The position numbers and the translations under genes are program-made. Under the pieces are notes generated by a model. The model was not told the origin of the DNA and ran no database searches. It saw nothing but the letters and a program-made list of their open reading frames with translations. Below, piece after piece: positions 12,361 through 25,022 of a stretch of DNA of 64,000 nucleotides. Source of the DNA: Prostheceraeus crozeri (Eukaryota; Platyhelminthes; Polycladida; Euryleptidae); contig CAJQUW010007096.1 of NCBI GenBank assembly GCA_907163375.1, forward strand, positions 124,001-188,000. Direction: 5' to 3'. Each line of letters begins with the position of its first letter. Position 1 is the stretch's first letter.

Positions 12361-13374
12361 CAGGGTTGGAACCGGCCAACTGGTTTTCGCCGGTATTAGT
12401 AACGACGGTCGCTGACCCGACCCCCGGCGCAAATTTTGAAGATCGGCCGGCCAGTTAATCTAATTAGACGCATGTCGACCGTTGACGAAATTCAACCTAG
12501 AATGAATTGCTAAGTCAATCATTACAACATTAAGAGCATGTAAATGTAACATTTTTTGAGCGTATCTTCGTGTATGCTTTGTGATAAAAATATTGCTAAC
12601 TGTTCTTTAAGCAGCTGAAAAAATGATTTCAGGCAACTTGTACATGTAGTTCAAGCCTTACTTTATCTCACATAAATTTTCCAGAACCATATATTCTATA
12701 TCACGTCAGTGAATCAATTTAAACCAAGTTTGTACGTAGCAGACAAGATAATTCGCAACATCAGCACTTAGTCAGTGATTGAATTGTTCATCGCGGAAAT
12801 TTTCTGTCTGTAAAAACTATTTTTATATTGGAACTTAGAAATTGTTGACCTCTTAAAGCTTTCTTGTGGAAGCAGGATATATAAATATACGTATATAATA
12901 TTATTGTATCAACGTTATTATTAAATCAATGCCCGTTTGGGTCATTATTTTTCATTATCTGTTTTCAACCTGTTTGTGTTTGACTGACTTTGAAAATGCA
13001 GTTAAAGCTAAAACTAGAGGCACCTAAAACTCATTAGACTAGGAAAAAAGTCACTAAGCATATTACTACTTATCTCACAAAACAAATTATCAAAGTTCGA
13101 ATAATTGCATTGTATGATTTTGTAAGTGTAACACGTAGGTAAATCTCACTCATCCGGAGTACCAGATGGTCTACCATTCATGCATTTCATGTAAGCTATG
13201 TGGAAATTCAATGATGTCTAATGACAAAAGTTGATCAAATAATGTTTGGCGATCAAGACTTTAACCAACCTGTATAAAGACGCCAGGCACCGTCCTATCC
13301 CCGAACGGCCGGTTTTGAATACACCTGCCGCCGGCCGGCCCCGGCCGCCAAAAACCCGGTCGGTTCCAACACTA
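12361..13374. mobile_element. hAT-type non-autonomous transposon
   Basis: Ends cagggttggaacc and the reverse complement of ggttccaacacta match at 11 of 13 bases. They are flanked by 8-bp near-duplications gactttat (12353-12360) and gactatat (13375-13382). An 8-bp duplication and CAGGG-like ends are typical of hAT elements. The GC-rich terminal blocks (ccggcc) contrast with the AT-rich interior. No transposase frame is present in about 1.0 kb. Confidence 0.78.
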
Positions 13375-14558
13375 GACTATATCACTGTCTCATTGTAAAA
13401 CGTGTATATTACGCAATTTTGCTGTAGAATATTTCAAAGGTGTTTGCTGACAAATATCAAAATACACACCATCACAGCGATTTTGATTCTTCTGATTGTT
13501 TATGCACCATTCGTACAATGTGTCTACATATTCAAATAACAAGCTACATGAAATTCACCTTTTGGCGGAATTTCTCTCTCAGAAATACCCAAATTTTTGG
13601 ATGATTTCATGACTGCTCTCAAATATATTGCATTTTTCGAAGAGCAGAAAGCATGTGAGAATTGAGCACGTGTTTGTCACAAATGGATAGCTTTTAGCTT
13701 TTGAGCGTATATGTAAGTGTATATTCATCAATTCATGAAAATCAGCTACATTGTTGAAATAGCATCTTCATATCTCATTCGACTTTTACAATCCGTCACA
13801 AACTCGAAAATTACAATTCTGTCCTAATTTCAATAATATGTTAATTTCGCCGTATACAGATATGATTTTCAATGCTCTAAAAACGGCGCCACTAAATAAT
13901 TCAGGCTAGAAATATTTCTACATCGAAAATCAGTCTCTCTTTCTACTGGTGAGATGATGTCATGCTAATTTCTAAGTAAAAAACTCTGAGGAATTTAAAA
14001 TTAAATGCCTGGATAACATGATGTCGAAAACGAAGCTCCTCCCATTATAGGGTTTTGTTTTCTCTAGAATTCAATTTAATTACGCTTTATTTGTTTATGA
14101 AACGAAAAAGTAACCGAGGAAAATAAGATTTTTCTCGTCAACGTTGACCACAGTTGATCTGACACTCCTCAAGCAAGTTGAGGGAAGGCATTTCCTTGAC
14201 CTTGTCTTCACTTTTGTTGCTGCTTCCGCTATGCAACAAAAGTTTCGCTTTGTTCTCTTTTCGTCTTTGTAGGCAGCATTCATTTTCGTTATCGAAAACA
14301 TGAGTTGTTAGCAATACTAAAATCGTCAAAATATCTTTAAAGTCCAGTCTTGAGGATGGAAGTGGGAATCAATAGAAATCCCAAGGAAATGGGAATGTGG
14401 CTGCGTGCAGATCCATTATCAACTGAGACAGCTACGGGATGTTTTTTGAACATAAAACTGAATTTATGGTATCCCACAATATTTAGGGGGCAACGGAGAA
14501 TCAGTTAGCAGACAGATTCGATTAAGTGCACGCGAGCTTGGTCTTAGAGTGGCTAGTT

Positions 14559-15354
14559 CATAGAGTAAGTATATTAAGTAGAGTAGCAACTCAGCTTTCA
14601 CTAAATTCCCAATGTGTATACAGTTTCGATTCTATTAAATGAACTCCAGTTGAGACCGAGAATTCAGTACCATGAGTGAGATATACAAATTTTTGCAGCT
14701 TTGAAGAAATTGCCATGGAGTTGATTGATCATGATAGCAATGGTGAATTAATAATAGTATTTTACAAATCCTCCGTGTCATTGGAGAGGTAATGTTTGCT
14801 AAAGTAGCAATTCGAAGAGTTAACACAGCTTCTCTGTACCTGCCACTAACTGAACAAAATATCATTATGAAAGACAATTATCATAATTATCTTTAAAATG
14901 CATGTACCTATTTAAATAGACACATATCATTATTCAGATTCAAGAAATGAAACACTAATTTAGTGAATAATAAAATCATGCCGATGAAAATTGAATTTAA
15001 AACATGAAATCTTAGTCAAGAAGCACAATAAGATCTCAACTTTTCCAAGAAGACGTGCATTATTGTGCGGTTCATGAAATGTCCTTGATAATTTCCGCTT
15101 AATTAGGATACCTGTTGGCAAATGCTCAATCCTTTTGATATCCAAAATGTTTAATACTACTCATATAGTGGGTCCACGTCACTCAGAGGCCTATATAAAC
15201 ACATGAATAATTTGCAAACATTGAGTTTTTTTAAAAAAAGTGAACAAATGTTATTTTAGACCACATGAACATAATCTCCGTAAAAAACTGAATTTTTTGA
15301 TTTTCCCTCTCTTGTGATGCAGACCCTTCTTTTAGTCGACACTCTACCTATAAA
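14559..15354 (+). mobile_element. TIR element family 'T1', copy in SLC38A11 intron
   Basis: Begins catagagtaagtatatta, agtagcaactcagc, and ends agtcgacactctacctata. The same two ends and interior occur many times between 33.8 and 48.2 kb. The reverse complement of the family's end (atagagtagggatatatagg) resembles its start, so these are imperfect terminal inverted repeats of about 30-36 bases. Non-coding, about 0.8 kb. Confidence 0.7.
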
Positions 15355-15974
15355 ACAATTTAATCATTGATTAATTAATGTTGTTAATGCCGATTTTATC
15401 AATGGTTGTAGATGAATGGCTAAATGAAATTAAATGGAATTAAATGAATTGGTATAACTCAGTCTAGCTCATTTTAAGTTTTTTGTATAAACAAAAGTTA
15501 CTAATTCATTATATTTTTCTAGTTTTTAATACAAATTCTTTGCTGTTAGTCGGCAACTTTGTCGAAAAGTATATTGCTTTACAAAGTTCAATAAATGTCA
15601 ATTTCAAAACCAAAGATTGTTGAATACATACATGAATGGCGAAAGTCATCATGGAAGAAAATCTGCAAAGAGTTAAATGATTATTTGCTTCATCTACTTA
15701 AAGTTTACATTACCGCCAAATGCTCCTTAAAAGTGACTGAAGTATCAGCAGATTTGTGTCGTTGCTTCGAGCAAGAAAAAATGCGTTTTTCAACTTCAAT
15801 ATTTCACAAAACTTTTCATGAACAATATTATCCTCCACATGATTTTCAAATTTTGTTCTGTACAGCCTTAAGAGTTTGAGAATATTATATGAAGTGGTGA
15901 TGAGATCTCAAAGCATGTGGGGAGTTTTAGAGCTACAATTTTGAAGATGAGTTTCATATTGTGTTATATAGCAT

Positions 15975-16144
15975 CATGTCGATAGTATATAAATACAGGA
16001 ATGATTTGCAAAAATTTGCCAAATATTTTTTCTGAACCGCAGAAACGTTATCTCCGCAAAAACTTAATCTTTTGACGTGGAATTTTCACTGTATGCTGAC
16101 ATTTTATGAGTCGACACTCTAACTCCAGTATACTTTCTCTATGG
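15975..16144 (+). mobile_element. T1 family fragment (right end)
   Basis: Only the right end is recognisable: gtatataaata, tctccgcaaaaact, gagtcgacactcta and ctctatgg in family order. Confidence 0.6.
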
Positions 16145-18015
16145 GCTAGTTATTATCACAAAAATCCGACACTCGGTTATATTGAAGAATTGGAATGGAC
16201 ATTGAAAGCTGCGTCGTCATGAAAGTGGGACGTAAACGTTGGTAGCTTCTAGTGGTTGTCAATAACAAGTGCCGGTACCTTGTCAAACAAAGCAAAATGT
16301 CGGATTTTTATGGCTGTTACCGGTGTACTGTGTTCATTCGTTTAGGTGCAAAAGTTTAGATCATAATTGAGTATTGCACAGTGACAGAGACTTCGGCTCC
16401 GTAATTAATTGGTTTATAGAATAGGAAATGATTCAAGAGCCACAATTAGCATGTAGGTACTAGAAGTAAAGAATCATATTTATTTCACCAGCTAGGAGCG
16501 TTGATTTCATTAGCAGACTAGAAACATGAAGAAAGATGGTGGAAAAAGATATCAGAGGAATTGAAAATAGCAGAAAAAGAGAATAACAGCTGGTGTGCAG
16601 TTCTGCATAAAACATAACCCTAATACTAGCAGAGAAAATTGAAGTTACACGGGATGGGCCTGCACTTTTAAGGTACAAGGCATGATTTCTAAAACTTTAT
16701 CGAAGTCAAAAGCGCTGCAAATAAGGCTTACATTTCAAAATCCACACTTTTCTATTCAGTTATAAAAAGCATTGATCTGATGTCTTCGGAGGTCTTAACA
16801 GATCTTTCGACGAAAATTGCGATTACATTTTTTTATGGGACCTTCGCAGCAGTTACTTATGACACATTTCAAATTATCAACAAGTGAACATTTTGTGGGT
16901 ATTAGTTCAGACTTCGTTATTCCTAGAACATAACACAGTTTTTTATTGCATAGATGGAGGCCAGGTGCAACTGGATTTTTTGCAAAGAATATTACACCAT
17001 TTGACTCTCGAATCACAGCTATCATTGATAAATTTCGAATAGTCTGCATTTCAAATGTTACTGATCCAGTTCTGTTCTTTACCACCTCGTTTTTCGAATG
17101 CATTAAGTTGCATTAATTTGCATGGAAATGCTATAAAATGTTTTACAAAATGCAACTATTTTGGCATTAAAGTAAAAGTGTCATTATTCTTTCAATTTCA
17201 AAAGTGCTGGGACTGTGGCCCACCCCTGCATTTATAAAAATTAAACCATGATAATCGAAGCTTCATTAAATCGCAAATTCGTGCAACACATTTCAGCATG
17301 ACTGAGTCAAATTGAAAATATAAAAGCCGAGATTCTCTCGATCTTATTCTCGATGCAGACCACAGTAATATTGAATCTGAAATATTACATCCCGTCATCA
17401 ATGAAATATTCGCAGGGACACGTGAAAGCCAAATTGTCAAAGCAGCAGTGAGAATCATCACTCGCTATTCTTCCCAGGCACCTGACTCTTCTTTCCCTCA
17501 GCTCCCCTTATCCGACCTTGGACACGTTTTACGTACTCTTATTCCTCAATCGCCTAGAATTTGATTCATTGTGGCGCTTATCAAATGCACGTGCTTCAGT
17601 GTGAAAAAGATGAATGGGAATGAGAACATCAATTATCTGCAATGATGAATCAAGAAATGGAAAAGTGACATGCTTAACATCTACATGCATATAGGGTCTA
17701 CATGCGAGTATCTCGTCAGGTGGATTGTGAAAGGAACTTACACGCCTCCGGTATTCTACATGAAATTAGGAAGTTCACTGTTAAGCAAAATAGTCCGTGT
17801 TGAAGGTACGAAATGGTCCGCAACCATAGGTCTGGAGAGTCATATGGGGACCATGATGTCCGTATTTAGCAAGGGTCCGTGTTACTATGAGGTCCGTATT
17901 ATTATTATTCTGAAGGTCCAAAGGGGTCCATATAGTGACTTATAGGATTAAAATGATTTAAAGATTTATGCGCCGGTTAATTGGTCCTGCTATGTTCTAC
18001 TTATCTTCAGATACC

Positions 18016-18707
18016 TACTCTGTAAACTGTAAACCTCAAATATTCGTTAAAGTTAACAGCTAAAGATATTTTCACAGTTTTTTACAGTCTGAACTGTAAA
18101 TATCCGTAAAAACAGACGTTTGTTATATCTGATATGAACATATTTGAACTTTTGCGTCATGACTCATCACGTGGTAATGTCATCAATTTAACAGGTACCT
18201 ACTTATGCTTATGCGTTTAACGTCCGTTTTCTCCGACTTCGTAGGGTTGGACGATTCTTCCCAATGCTGTGGATCGCAGAGCGCCAGCGTTGACGATCGT
18301 TGGCGTCATCCGTTTTGAGACCATTCTGCTTGAGATCAGCATCAACAGAGTCACTGCATGTCTTCCGAGGTCTACCTTTTCTTCTTCTTCCCTCTACTTT
18401 CCATGTCACAACTTGGCGGACGTAGTCTTCGTCCCTTTTCGCATCACGTGGCCAAACCATCTGAGTCGGTTTCGTACGATAACATCCGATATTGCTTCGA
18501 TGTTACGCATATGCCTCAAGTCGTCACTTCGCTTTCTGTCACTTAGCTTCGTGCCACACATCCACCTTACCATGCGCATTTCCACCCTCTCCAGACGTTG
18601 TTGATTGTCCACTTTCAGGTACATACGGATATTTTCTGTGAAGGTTTTCTGTGAAGAGTAACGGTTAATTTAGTTGTTTTTAACGGTGTACGGTTTACAG
18701 TGTTTCC
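18016..18707. mobile_element. inner MITE, ends ctgtaaac...gtttacag
   Basis: The left side (ctgtaaactgtaaacc ... gttaaagttaac) pairs with the reverse complement of the right side (cactgtaaaccgtac ... gttaaaaacaac). It is interrupted by the RTE fragment. The ends resemble those of the MITE at 10849-11557. Confidence 0.5.
18209..18624 (-). mobile_element. RTE-type LINE, 3' end of the reverse transcriptase ORF
   Basis: The minus strand encodes the familiar C-terminal tail of RTE reverse transcriptases: QRLERVEMRMVRWMCG, ISDVIVRNRLRWFGHVMRKG, then GRRRKGRPRKTC, and NDRQRWRSAIHS. The two halves overlap in different frames, so there is a frame shift near 18406-18460, and everything upstream of this tail is missing (5' truncation, normal for LINEs). 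The 3' end runs to about 18190 with short repeats of gcataag. Confidence 0.85.
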
Positions 18708-19499
18708 ATACCTAACCGCATTCTTCACTCTCTACCATTTTACCAAGAGGACAAATTGTTACACAATAATTCGGCTGAGGTGCAAGTTTATATAAAATAC
18801 TTTGCAAAATGTCTGCAACTAAAATTACCAATGAAAATCATAACTGCTTTTTCTACAGATATTTCCAATTCTTACAGTCATTTGAAAAGTATGTGTTTCA
18901 CCCATAATAAAGTGAGCCTTAGATGACTTTGTCTGTCATTTAAATTTTCAAAGGAAGTATTTTGGCACCTATAAAATATGCTCACAACACTACTTATAAG
19001 TTCATTGGACCCGTTCTCTCTATTTTAACTCAAATACGAGCCCATTCAGAATACGGACTGTATTTGTTTCTTCGGACCTTTATTAGTGCCATTTAAATAC
19101 GGACCTTATCCAGATTTTATATGGAAGTAGTGCATCTTTCTAGCAATTGTTCTTTACATTGCTTTAATGATTAGTTATTTTCTGGTCATATCTGGACAAA
19201 TCATTTGCAAAGAATATGCAATTCAGAAAATGTGTCTGATAAATTTCGGACCCTTGTTATACTGACCTCTTTATATGATACGGACCATTTTGCCGAACAG
19301 TGTAGTGTGCGTGGGCTCCTGATTTTTTGGTTTAATTCCTAAGTTAAGATCATATTTATTGGCCTACATGAAGGTCCACGGTGCATTTCGGAAGACGCAT
19401 CACGATGTTAAAGCTACAAAACAAGATAAAGCGAATCGTTACAAAATGTGATCTAAAAGGCTGAAGATACAATATTTAGAAAACCTCATTTTGAGAGCT

Positions 19500-19972
19500 A
19501 AAGCATTGCCATATTCGTAGGACTATAGGGCGCATCTGATTATAAGACCAGTATCAGTGAACGGATCTATTTTCATATATAGGACACACTGGATCATAAG
19601 GCGTACAAAACGAAGCAAAATATCGGTAGTCGGATAGGTCAGACATTATTCAGATCACTAACAAATAACTGTCAATATTATGCAAAAAGTGTGCTCACTT
19701 ATTCAATCATTCCTCTTCTACGAATCCATCAAATTCCTCGACTTCGGTGTTGGAATTTAACGGTTGGGCGACAGTGTCATCAATCAAGCCCAGATCCCTC
19801 TCGTCATCATCCAATTCAGTCTCATTGCTGTTGCTTGGCTGTTCATTGATGATTGCAGCCTTTGTGAAAGCTTGGATGAGAGTTGAGACCGATACCTTAG
19901 CCGACACATTCTAGCTTTAGTAAAATCTTTTTTTCTCTGATTATTTCTGACATAATTGCTGAAAATGAACAA
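19500..19972 (-). pseudogene. pogo/Tigger-like transposase C-terminus and element end
   Basis: Minus-strand frames at 19707-19972 end in an acidic tail (DDDERDLGLIDDT ... EEFDGFVEEE) following VSVSTLIQAFTKAAI, resembling the C-terminus of pogo/Tigger transposases, where a conserved ..SF.K.GI.. stretch precedes an acidic end. Just beyond the stop, 19520-19610 carries gcgcatctgattataag and ctggatcataaggcg, resembling Tigger-type terminal sequence. The rest of the transposase is absent. The assignment rests on resemblance only. Confidence 0.45.
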
Positions 19973-20744
19973 AGATTGAGAGGTATGTAGTAATAACTTC
20001 CCATTCTAAATTTAGAATCTAACTTTACTGATATGCATAGATTGCATTATGCATGATTGCATAGGCATACTGTATATGTTGTATTATTTGCCAAATATTG
20101 TCACATGATGTCCACCTTTCTATTCAGTCACTATCTGCTTTTTGGCATTCGAGTCGTCTTGCTTTTCATGCATATTATACCCTCATCCACAGATTCAATC
20201 ATGTGAATGCTGATTATGTTATTAGATATGTGTATTGGTTTCAAAGAAAGATCTTATTTGTTAGTTTCTGTTGGATAATTAGAGAGTTATGCCACCTTAA
20301 ATTTTAGTCACTTTTGTATGCCCCACCATGTGCAAAAGACGGACTACATCCATCCAAAGTAATTAAATCATCTGCGACAGCTCGACATTTACATTACTTA
20401 ATCATGGGACGAGCAGTACTCGCCCTCGGCACTTATATGCTCGGCACCTCGGCAATTTTACTGCACAACACTGTATAGTTTCAAGGAGATAAGTGGGTAG
20501 ATTTGCAGAACAGGGACAGCAACTTGTCAAGACAGACCGAACAGATGCAAAGTGCACTGCTTTAAATCCCTATTCATCCCTACCTTTTCAGATTGCATAA
20601 AATGAACAGTCTTTCACACTTTTCACCTTCTAAATGTAATCTAAACTGTATGAAGTTGCGTTAAGATAAAGACTTGCTGCAATCCATTAATAACCGTTGC
20701 ACTCAGAAAATCATCTTTTTGCGATTAATTAAAAAAATGCTGCT

Positions 20745-20798
20745 ATCAATTCAAAACCAGTTCAGTTCAAATTAAGCTGCAGCTGGTTTTAAATTGAT
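20745..20798. repeat. small hairpin
   Basis: Arms atcaattcaaaaccag and ctggttttaaattgat are reverse complements with one mismatch and a loop of about 22 bases. Function unknown; possibly a decayed MITE. Confidence 0.6.
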
Positions 20799-21317
20799 TA
20801 TATCATGTGTTAAAATACATGTAGGTTATAGACTCATTGTAGATTTATTTCAGGTTATGTGCCTCCTGTGACGATCCTGCCAACCTCTAAAATGTTTTAT
20901 CATAAACTCAAAAATCTGAGTATGAAGTCCTCAATAATTCTACTACCTATCACTCCAAAGACATGTTAGGATTTTAATTTAATCTGAGACATATATGTAT
21001 ATGGTAAATGCTAACACCATTCTATCTTAGCACAGAGACTTCATATCGGTAAAAATCCTCCGACATCCACAGGCAAGAAATCGCAGCCGAACCGGTAGCA
21101 TAGTGGGCCTACCTCCCAATTAAGCACATAGGTCTATTGATTTTTCTATGAAATCTGAGAATAAATCATCTAACGTACAATAATAAAAAAGATCATATAA
21201 ATCATCAAATCTTTATTAAAATTAAATTTCTAATCTTTGGAATGAATTAATGAATTTTGCTGAATAATTTATCATCAATATTCATCTCGTTCTTACCATC
21301 TATTTTTCTCTTTTCAG

Positions 21318-21596
21318 GGAGTGGTCAATGCTGCTCCATTGGCATTTATTCTCCCTCCACTTTGTGTTATGAGACTTCAGAATGAACCGTTTCTAAAAAT
21401 GAAGAATCTGCCATATCTCTTGACGGCGTCGTTTGGAGTCCTGTCTTTTGTCACTGGAACAATTCTTATTATTGTCGACCTGGCACAGGGAATCACTTGT
21501 AACCACGGCAAGGAAATGCCTTACTGTCGTTATGACAACGCTTCCTTATTTCGTCTGACTCCGAACTTAACCAGTCGACTGTTCCATCCGCTATAG
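21318..21596 (+). CDS. SLC38A11: SLC38A11-like terminal exon (279 nt with stop)
   Basis: Starts after cttttcag in phase 0 with GVVNAAPLAFILPPLCVMRL, the expected continuation of exon d, then a second hydrophobic helix, then CNHGKEMPYCRYDN close to the C-terminus, as in vertebrate SLC38A11. Ends at TAG 21594-21596. A weak polyadenylation hexamer ATTAAA lies at 22019-22024, but nothing shows it is used. Confidence 0.92.
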   Translation, partial: GVVNAAPLAFILPPLCVMRLQNEPFLKMKNLPYLLTASFGVLSFVTGTILIIVDLAQGITCNHGKEMPYCRYDNASLFRLTPNLTSRLFHPL

Positions 21597-22879
21597 GCAT
21601 TTTCCTCTTCCTCGGAATTCTTGAGACAGGTTGACTGAAAATCATTCCGATGTTGCTCGGAAGCTGAGGATGTAAAACGGCTCGAGCTGATGTCAAAAGT
21701 TGGTTGATGAAATATTGGCTGTTCCTTCTAGTCATCCATCTGATCAATGGAAAAAATCAGCACGCTTTCTAATTTTTCTGGAGAGACTATGGTACTGTCA
21801 TCTGTGCATAAGTAGTGTATATTCTATGCTAAATGTACATGTATATTGTGGAGACGTGCAATATTCCTTAGTGTGAAGATACAGCGACACATTCTTTTTC
21901 TACTGATTCATGTGCGAAGGAGGACATATTCTTGCTATTTTAGAAATGATATATTTATACCCAAAGATAAACTTGGGGAAGCCCATCAAAATATTCGAAA
22001 TTTGCAAGCATTTCATCCATTAAATGGGATATTTGTTTTATCTTAAAGATACACAGTTTTGCATTTTTCACTGATATTGTGATGGCATTGAAGCCGAAAC
22101 AGTGAAAGAGTATTGAAATCATTTTCAGATATTGAAATTTAATGAGATATTGTTCATCATTGAACCTTGAGTTTTACTGAATTGATTTTTGATATTGGGA
22201 TATCCAATAACCTTCGAGCTGCAATGAAAAGGGAGAGTAGTGCCACCCAGCCATGATTTTATGGTAGTATTTATCATTGTACCGTTCACAAACCTCGATC
22301 AAACCAAATACTAAAGTTCGTTTGTTGCTAAGTTAAACCAACGCCACATTTGATTACACAGCGTTCTCAAAACTTCAAAACTTACACTAGCACGTTAGCA
22401 GTACTTTCTGAATCTGATGCGCTTACAGTGCAGGCAATTAAGGAACTAAATGTGCAACCCGGACAAAATTCGTAGTACCCTGAAAATTGTCACACATGTA
22501 GTTTAGATTGTTCTTATTAACACATCAAAAGTAACAGTTACTACCAACGTCGTGTGTCCTTTGAGTAGTATCCTTCGAAAGTAGGCATATTCGGTGAGAT
22601 TTTCCGTAGTCCATTTTGATTGTTCCTGATTCCGCATTGTTGCATGACGCGTACGTAAATCCGCTGACGCTGTCAACCAATGATCGTGCAGCAGGCAGTC
22701 AATGGAAACCTGAAATGTAAAATGTTCATGATCGAGCGTTATTTTCTGGGATGTATATTATAGCATACACCTATCATCTAACATCTGATGTATAGTCAGG
22801 ATAAGTTGCAGAAAATAGAGTAATTATGACAATGCACGAACCGTCAGTCATTTATAAAGAAACTTATTGCTCAGCGCCT

Positions 22880-23360
22880 TTCAGAACTATAGGCTATGTG
22901 GTGTGCATCAGAGTCGTATGAGCACAGTCGTTTCAGTCTTTAGCTAAACACAGGATAAAAATTTGTGGTGATGTGGTCTCAATCAACTCTCAACTACTAA
23001 ACTACTACGAGCGTATTTAAGCGAATTCTCTGTGTGTCTAGGGAACTGAATGACTTGAAATTATATTTTCTGTCATGATTTAACCCCCAGTCGCCAATCT
23101 TTTTCTAACAATGTCTATTTGAGAACGGGAACTAGAAGTGATCGCTGTTAGATAATTTTTATTAGGAGCATATGGCGAGAAACTTCTTTGATTTACTAAT
23201 CAATTCAAATTAACTAATTAAGTTTAAATCAACTTGTTAGTAATTAATGAATTTAATTTGATGATTTCTCTGATAATGGAGGTTGTCTAATGCACTCTGC
23301 TGTTTGACCAAAGCCTGCTAAATATCAGGCCAACATGGAGACATGCATGTATACTCTTAT
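22880..23360 (-). repeat. uninterrupted relative of the repeat that hosts the MULE
   Basis: In reverse complement this segment matches the sequences on both sides of the Mutator-like element: left flank 24870-24936 (gcaggctttggtcaaaca) and right flank 32404-32640 plus about 33735-33765 (catatgctcct, cttgaaattatatttct, cgactgtgctcatacgact). At the junction it reads acaacctcc where the occupied copy has agcctctcc and gacccctcc around the MULE. It therefore behaves as an empty-site paralogue. Confidence 0.72.
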
Positions 23361-24533
23361 AGGGCAAAGTAAGTATATAAGGGAAGTATGAAATCAATGG
23401 TTGATTTGTGGCGACAGCTATGATTTTTTCGCCAGCTCTTATAAGCAGTTTTATTTGATATCGCAATATTGACAACAGAATAGTATTGAAATTTTGAATG
23501 GAAGGGACTGAATAGCTATGTCAAAACTATGAAGTAGTGAAAAATTACATAGTTATCCGTAGACATCTGGAAGACAAAAACATGAGATTAAGATCCATTT
23601 GTATGGCTAAAATGCTAGATTCGATTTGGCATAGAAATTAATTGATTAATAAGGTACTTAATAGACGACTACAAACCACTCTATACGATTTAAGGGGGGA
23701 CTTATGATTGCATTGATGTACTGTATATGTACGTGCTTACAAACTTTTGCCCACTGAACATCTGAAAATCTTTGTATCGAATCAGAAATACTTCATTTTC
23801 TTATTGACAACCAGTTGTACATACATTCATTGATCAGTTTTAGATTTCCATTCATGAATGCATATGGTGGACCTTACCTACATTATGTACTATTTTAGTC
23901 CTAATTTTTTCATCTGAGTATGGAAGCATATTATTGATGTGTCACGTAAATGACTGTTTTTGCTAGTGGTGAAAAAAAATGAAAAATGATGAATGACGCT
24001 CCAGCCTTAAGCTGCAGATACTTTGTATTAATTGCATTCGAGTATATTGAGCAATTAATACAATAGTTCCCAAATCACTGAAAAGCAAAATTATATTCAC
24101 AACAGAAAAGGAAAGCAACACGAAACATTCAGATGCAGATGAAAACATTTGTGACGCAGATTTGATTTCATCGGTTGGAACATCATAGGCTGCATCAATT
24201 CACAAAAGGCCTTCAACCGAAATTTGTATTATAAAGCTATATAGAATAAACCACAAAACGTTTCACTATTGGTTTGATCACTTGTGCCAATCAAATTTCG
24301 AGTGCTGTTCATTCAAGTTTTTGTTTTGGACGTAGCGAATAATTATCAATTAATTCCACCGTACATGTTCATCTGACATCGGTATTAAGCATTTCAAAAT
24401 GCAGTATAGACTACTGAAGACTGATTGCCTCATACTGCTTCACGATGTTAACAAAAATGCACATATACAGGGCTGATCAAAAGTAGCTTCCTAATGCAAT
24501 GTTTCAATTATATTTCAATATCTCAATTTCAAT

Positions 24534-24680
24534 ACTCCAAGAAAGTAATAGACATGAATAGATATTTAGTATATATTTAAATATATTTCAATAATAATAT
24601 ATAAAATTAATATTATTAATATTAATTTTAATTATTTGTATGATATTGAATAATATTAAATAATAATATATTTAAACACT
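24534..24680. repeat. AT-only low-complexity tract
   Basis: Almost pure A/T sequence with short palindromes such as aattaatattattaatatta, adjacent to the MULE insertion. Confidence 0.8.
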
Positions 24681-24936
24681 TTGGTAAAGGGTAGCTACAT
24701 TTTTCATCTAACATTGCATTAGATGAATATATCGAAACAATACAAAAAATGTGGACCGATGTCGAAGAGTGAGGAGTTGCTCCTGATATAATGCTTCGTG
24801 AAGATCTGTATGTTGTTTCACCACAAAGTCATTTTCTCGGAAAGAGGCATAATGTAAGTATGCCTACATGTAAGTCTCCGTTGGTCTGATGTGTAGCAGG
24901 CTTTGGTCAAACAAGTGTGCATCAGATAGCCTCTCC

Positions 24937-25022
24937 GACCCGAAATAGCGAATCTCAAAAAAGAGAATTCCCATAACAGCGAATTCCCAAAATATCGAAT
25001 TCTCAGACATATGCTATTACAT
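24937..25022 (+). repeat. MULE left terminal inverted repeat
   Basis: Runs from gacccgaaatagcg to cagacatatgctatt. An internal part (without the outer terminus) is present again at 25361-25430 because of the local duplication. Confidence 0.8.

Larger units (their letters stand above)
17776..19302. mobile_element. TIR element with repeated GGTCCGT words (outer layer of a nest)
   Basis: The left end cactgttaagcaaaatagtc and the reverse complement of the right end (cactgttcggcaaaatggtc) are inverted repeats. The words ggtccgt / acggacc recur on both flanks, in inverted order. The centre holds a second TIR element and an RTE LINE tail. No convincing target duplication was seen. Confidence 0.62.
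4377..21596 (+). other. SLC38A11: SLC38A11-like amino acid transporter gene, 3' half (five exons)
   Basis: This is the C-terminal half of a predicted sodium-coupled neutral amino acid transporter of the SLC38 family (APC superfamily, multi-pass membrane protein). Five exons (4377-4444, 6493-6654, 9967-10079, 10143-10277, 21318-21596) have proper AG/GT borders, and their phases (1, 1, 0, 0) join into 251 codons ending in TAG. Blocks recalled from vertebrate SLC38A11 are easy to see: QAIGVISFAFMCQHNSF, NYCYTDDL, TYPIECFVVREVIEN, DCLAIVFEIN, and CNHGKEMPYC near the end. The family is usually about 400-470 residues, so the N-terminal half (first six or so membrane segments) should lie left of this window; I found no matching exon in 1-4376. 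Introns are 2.0 kb, 3.3 kb, 63 bp and 11.0 kb. Transport activity is inferred from family; SLC38A11 itself is poorly characterised. Confidence 0.88.
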
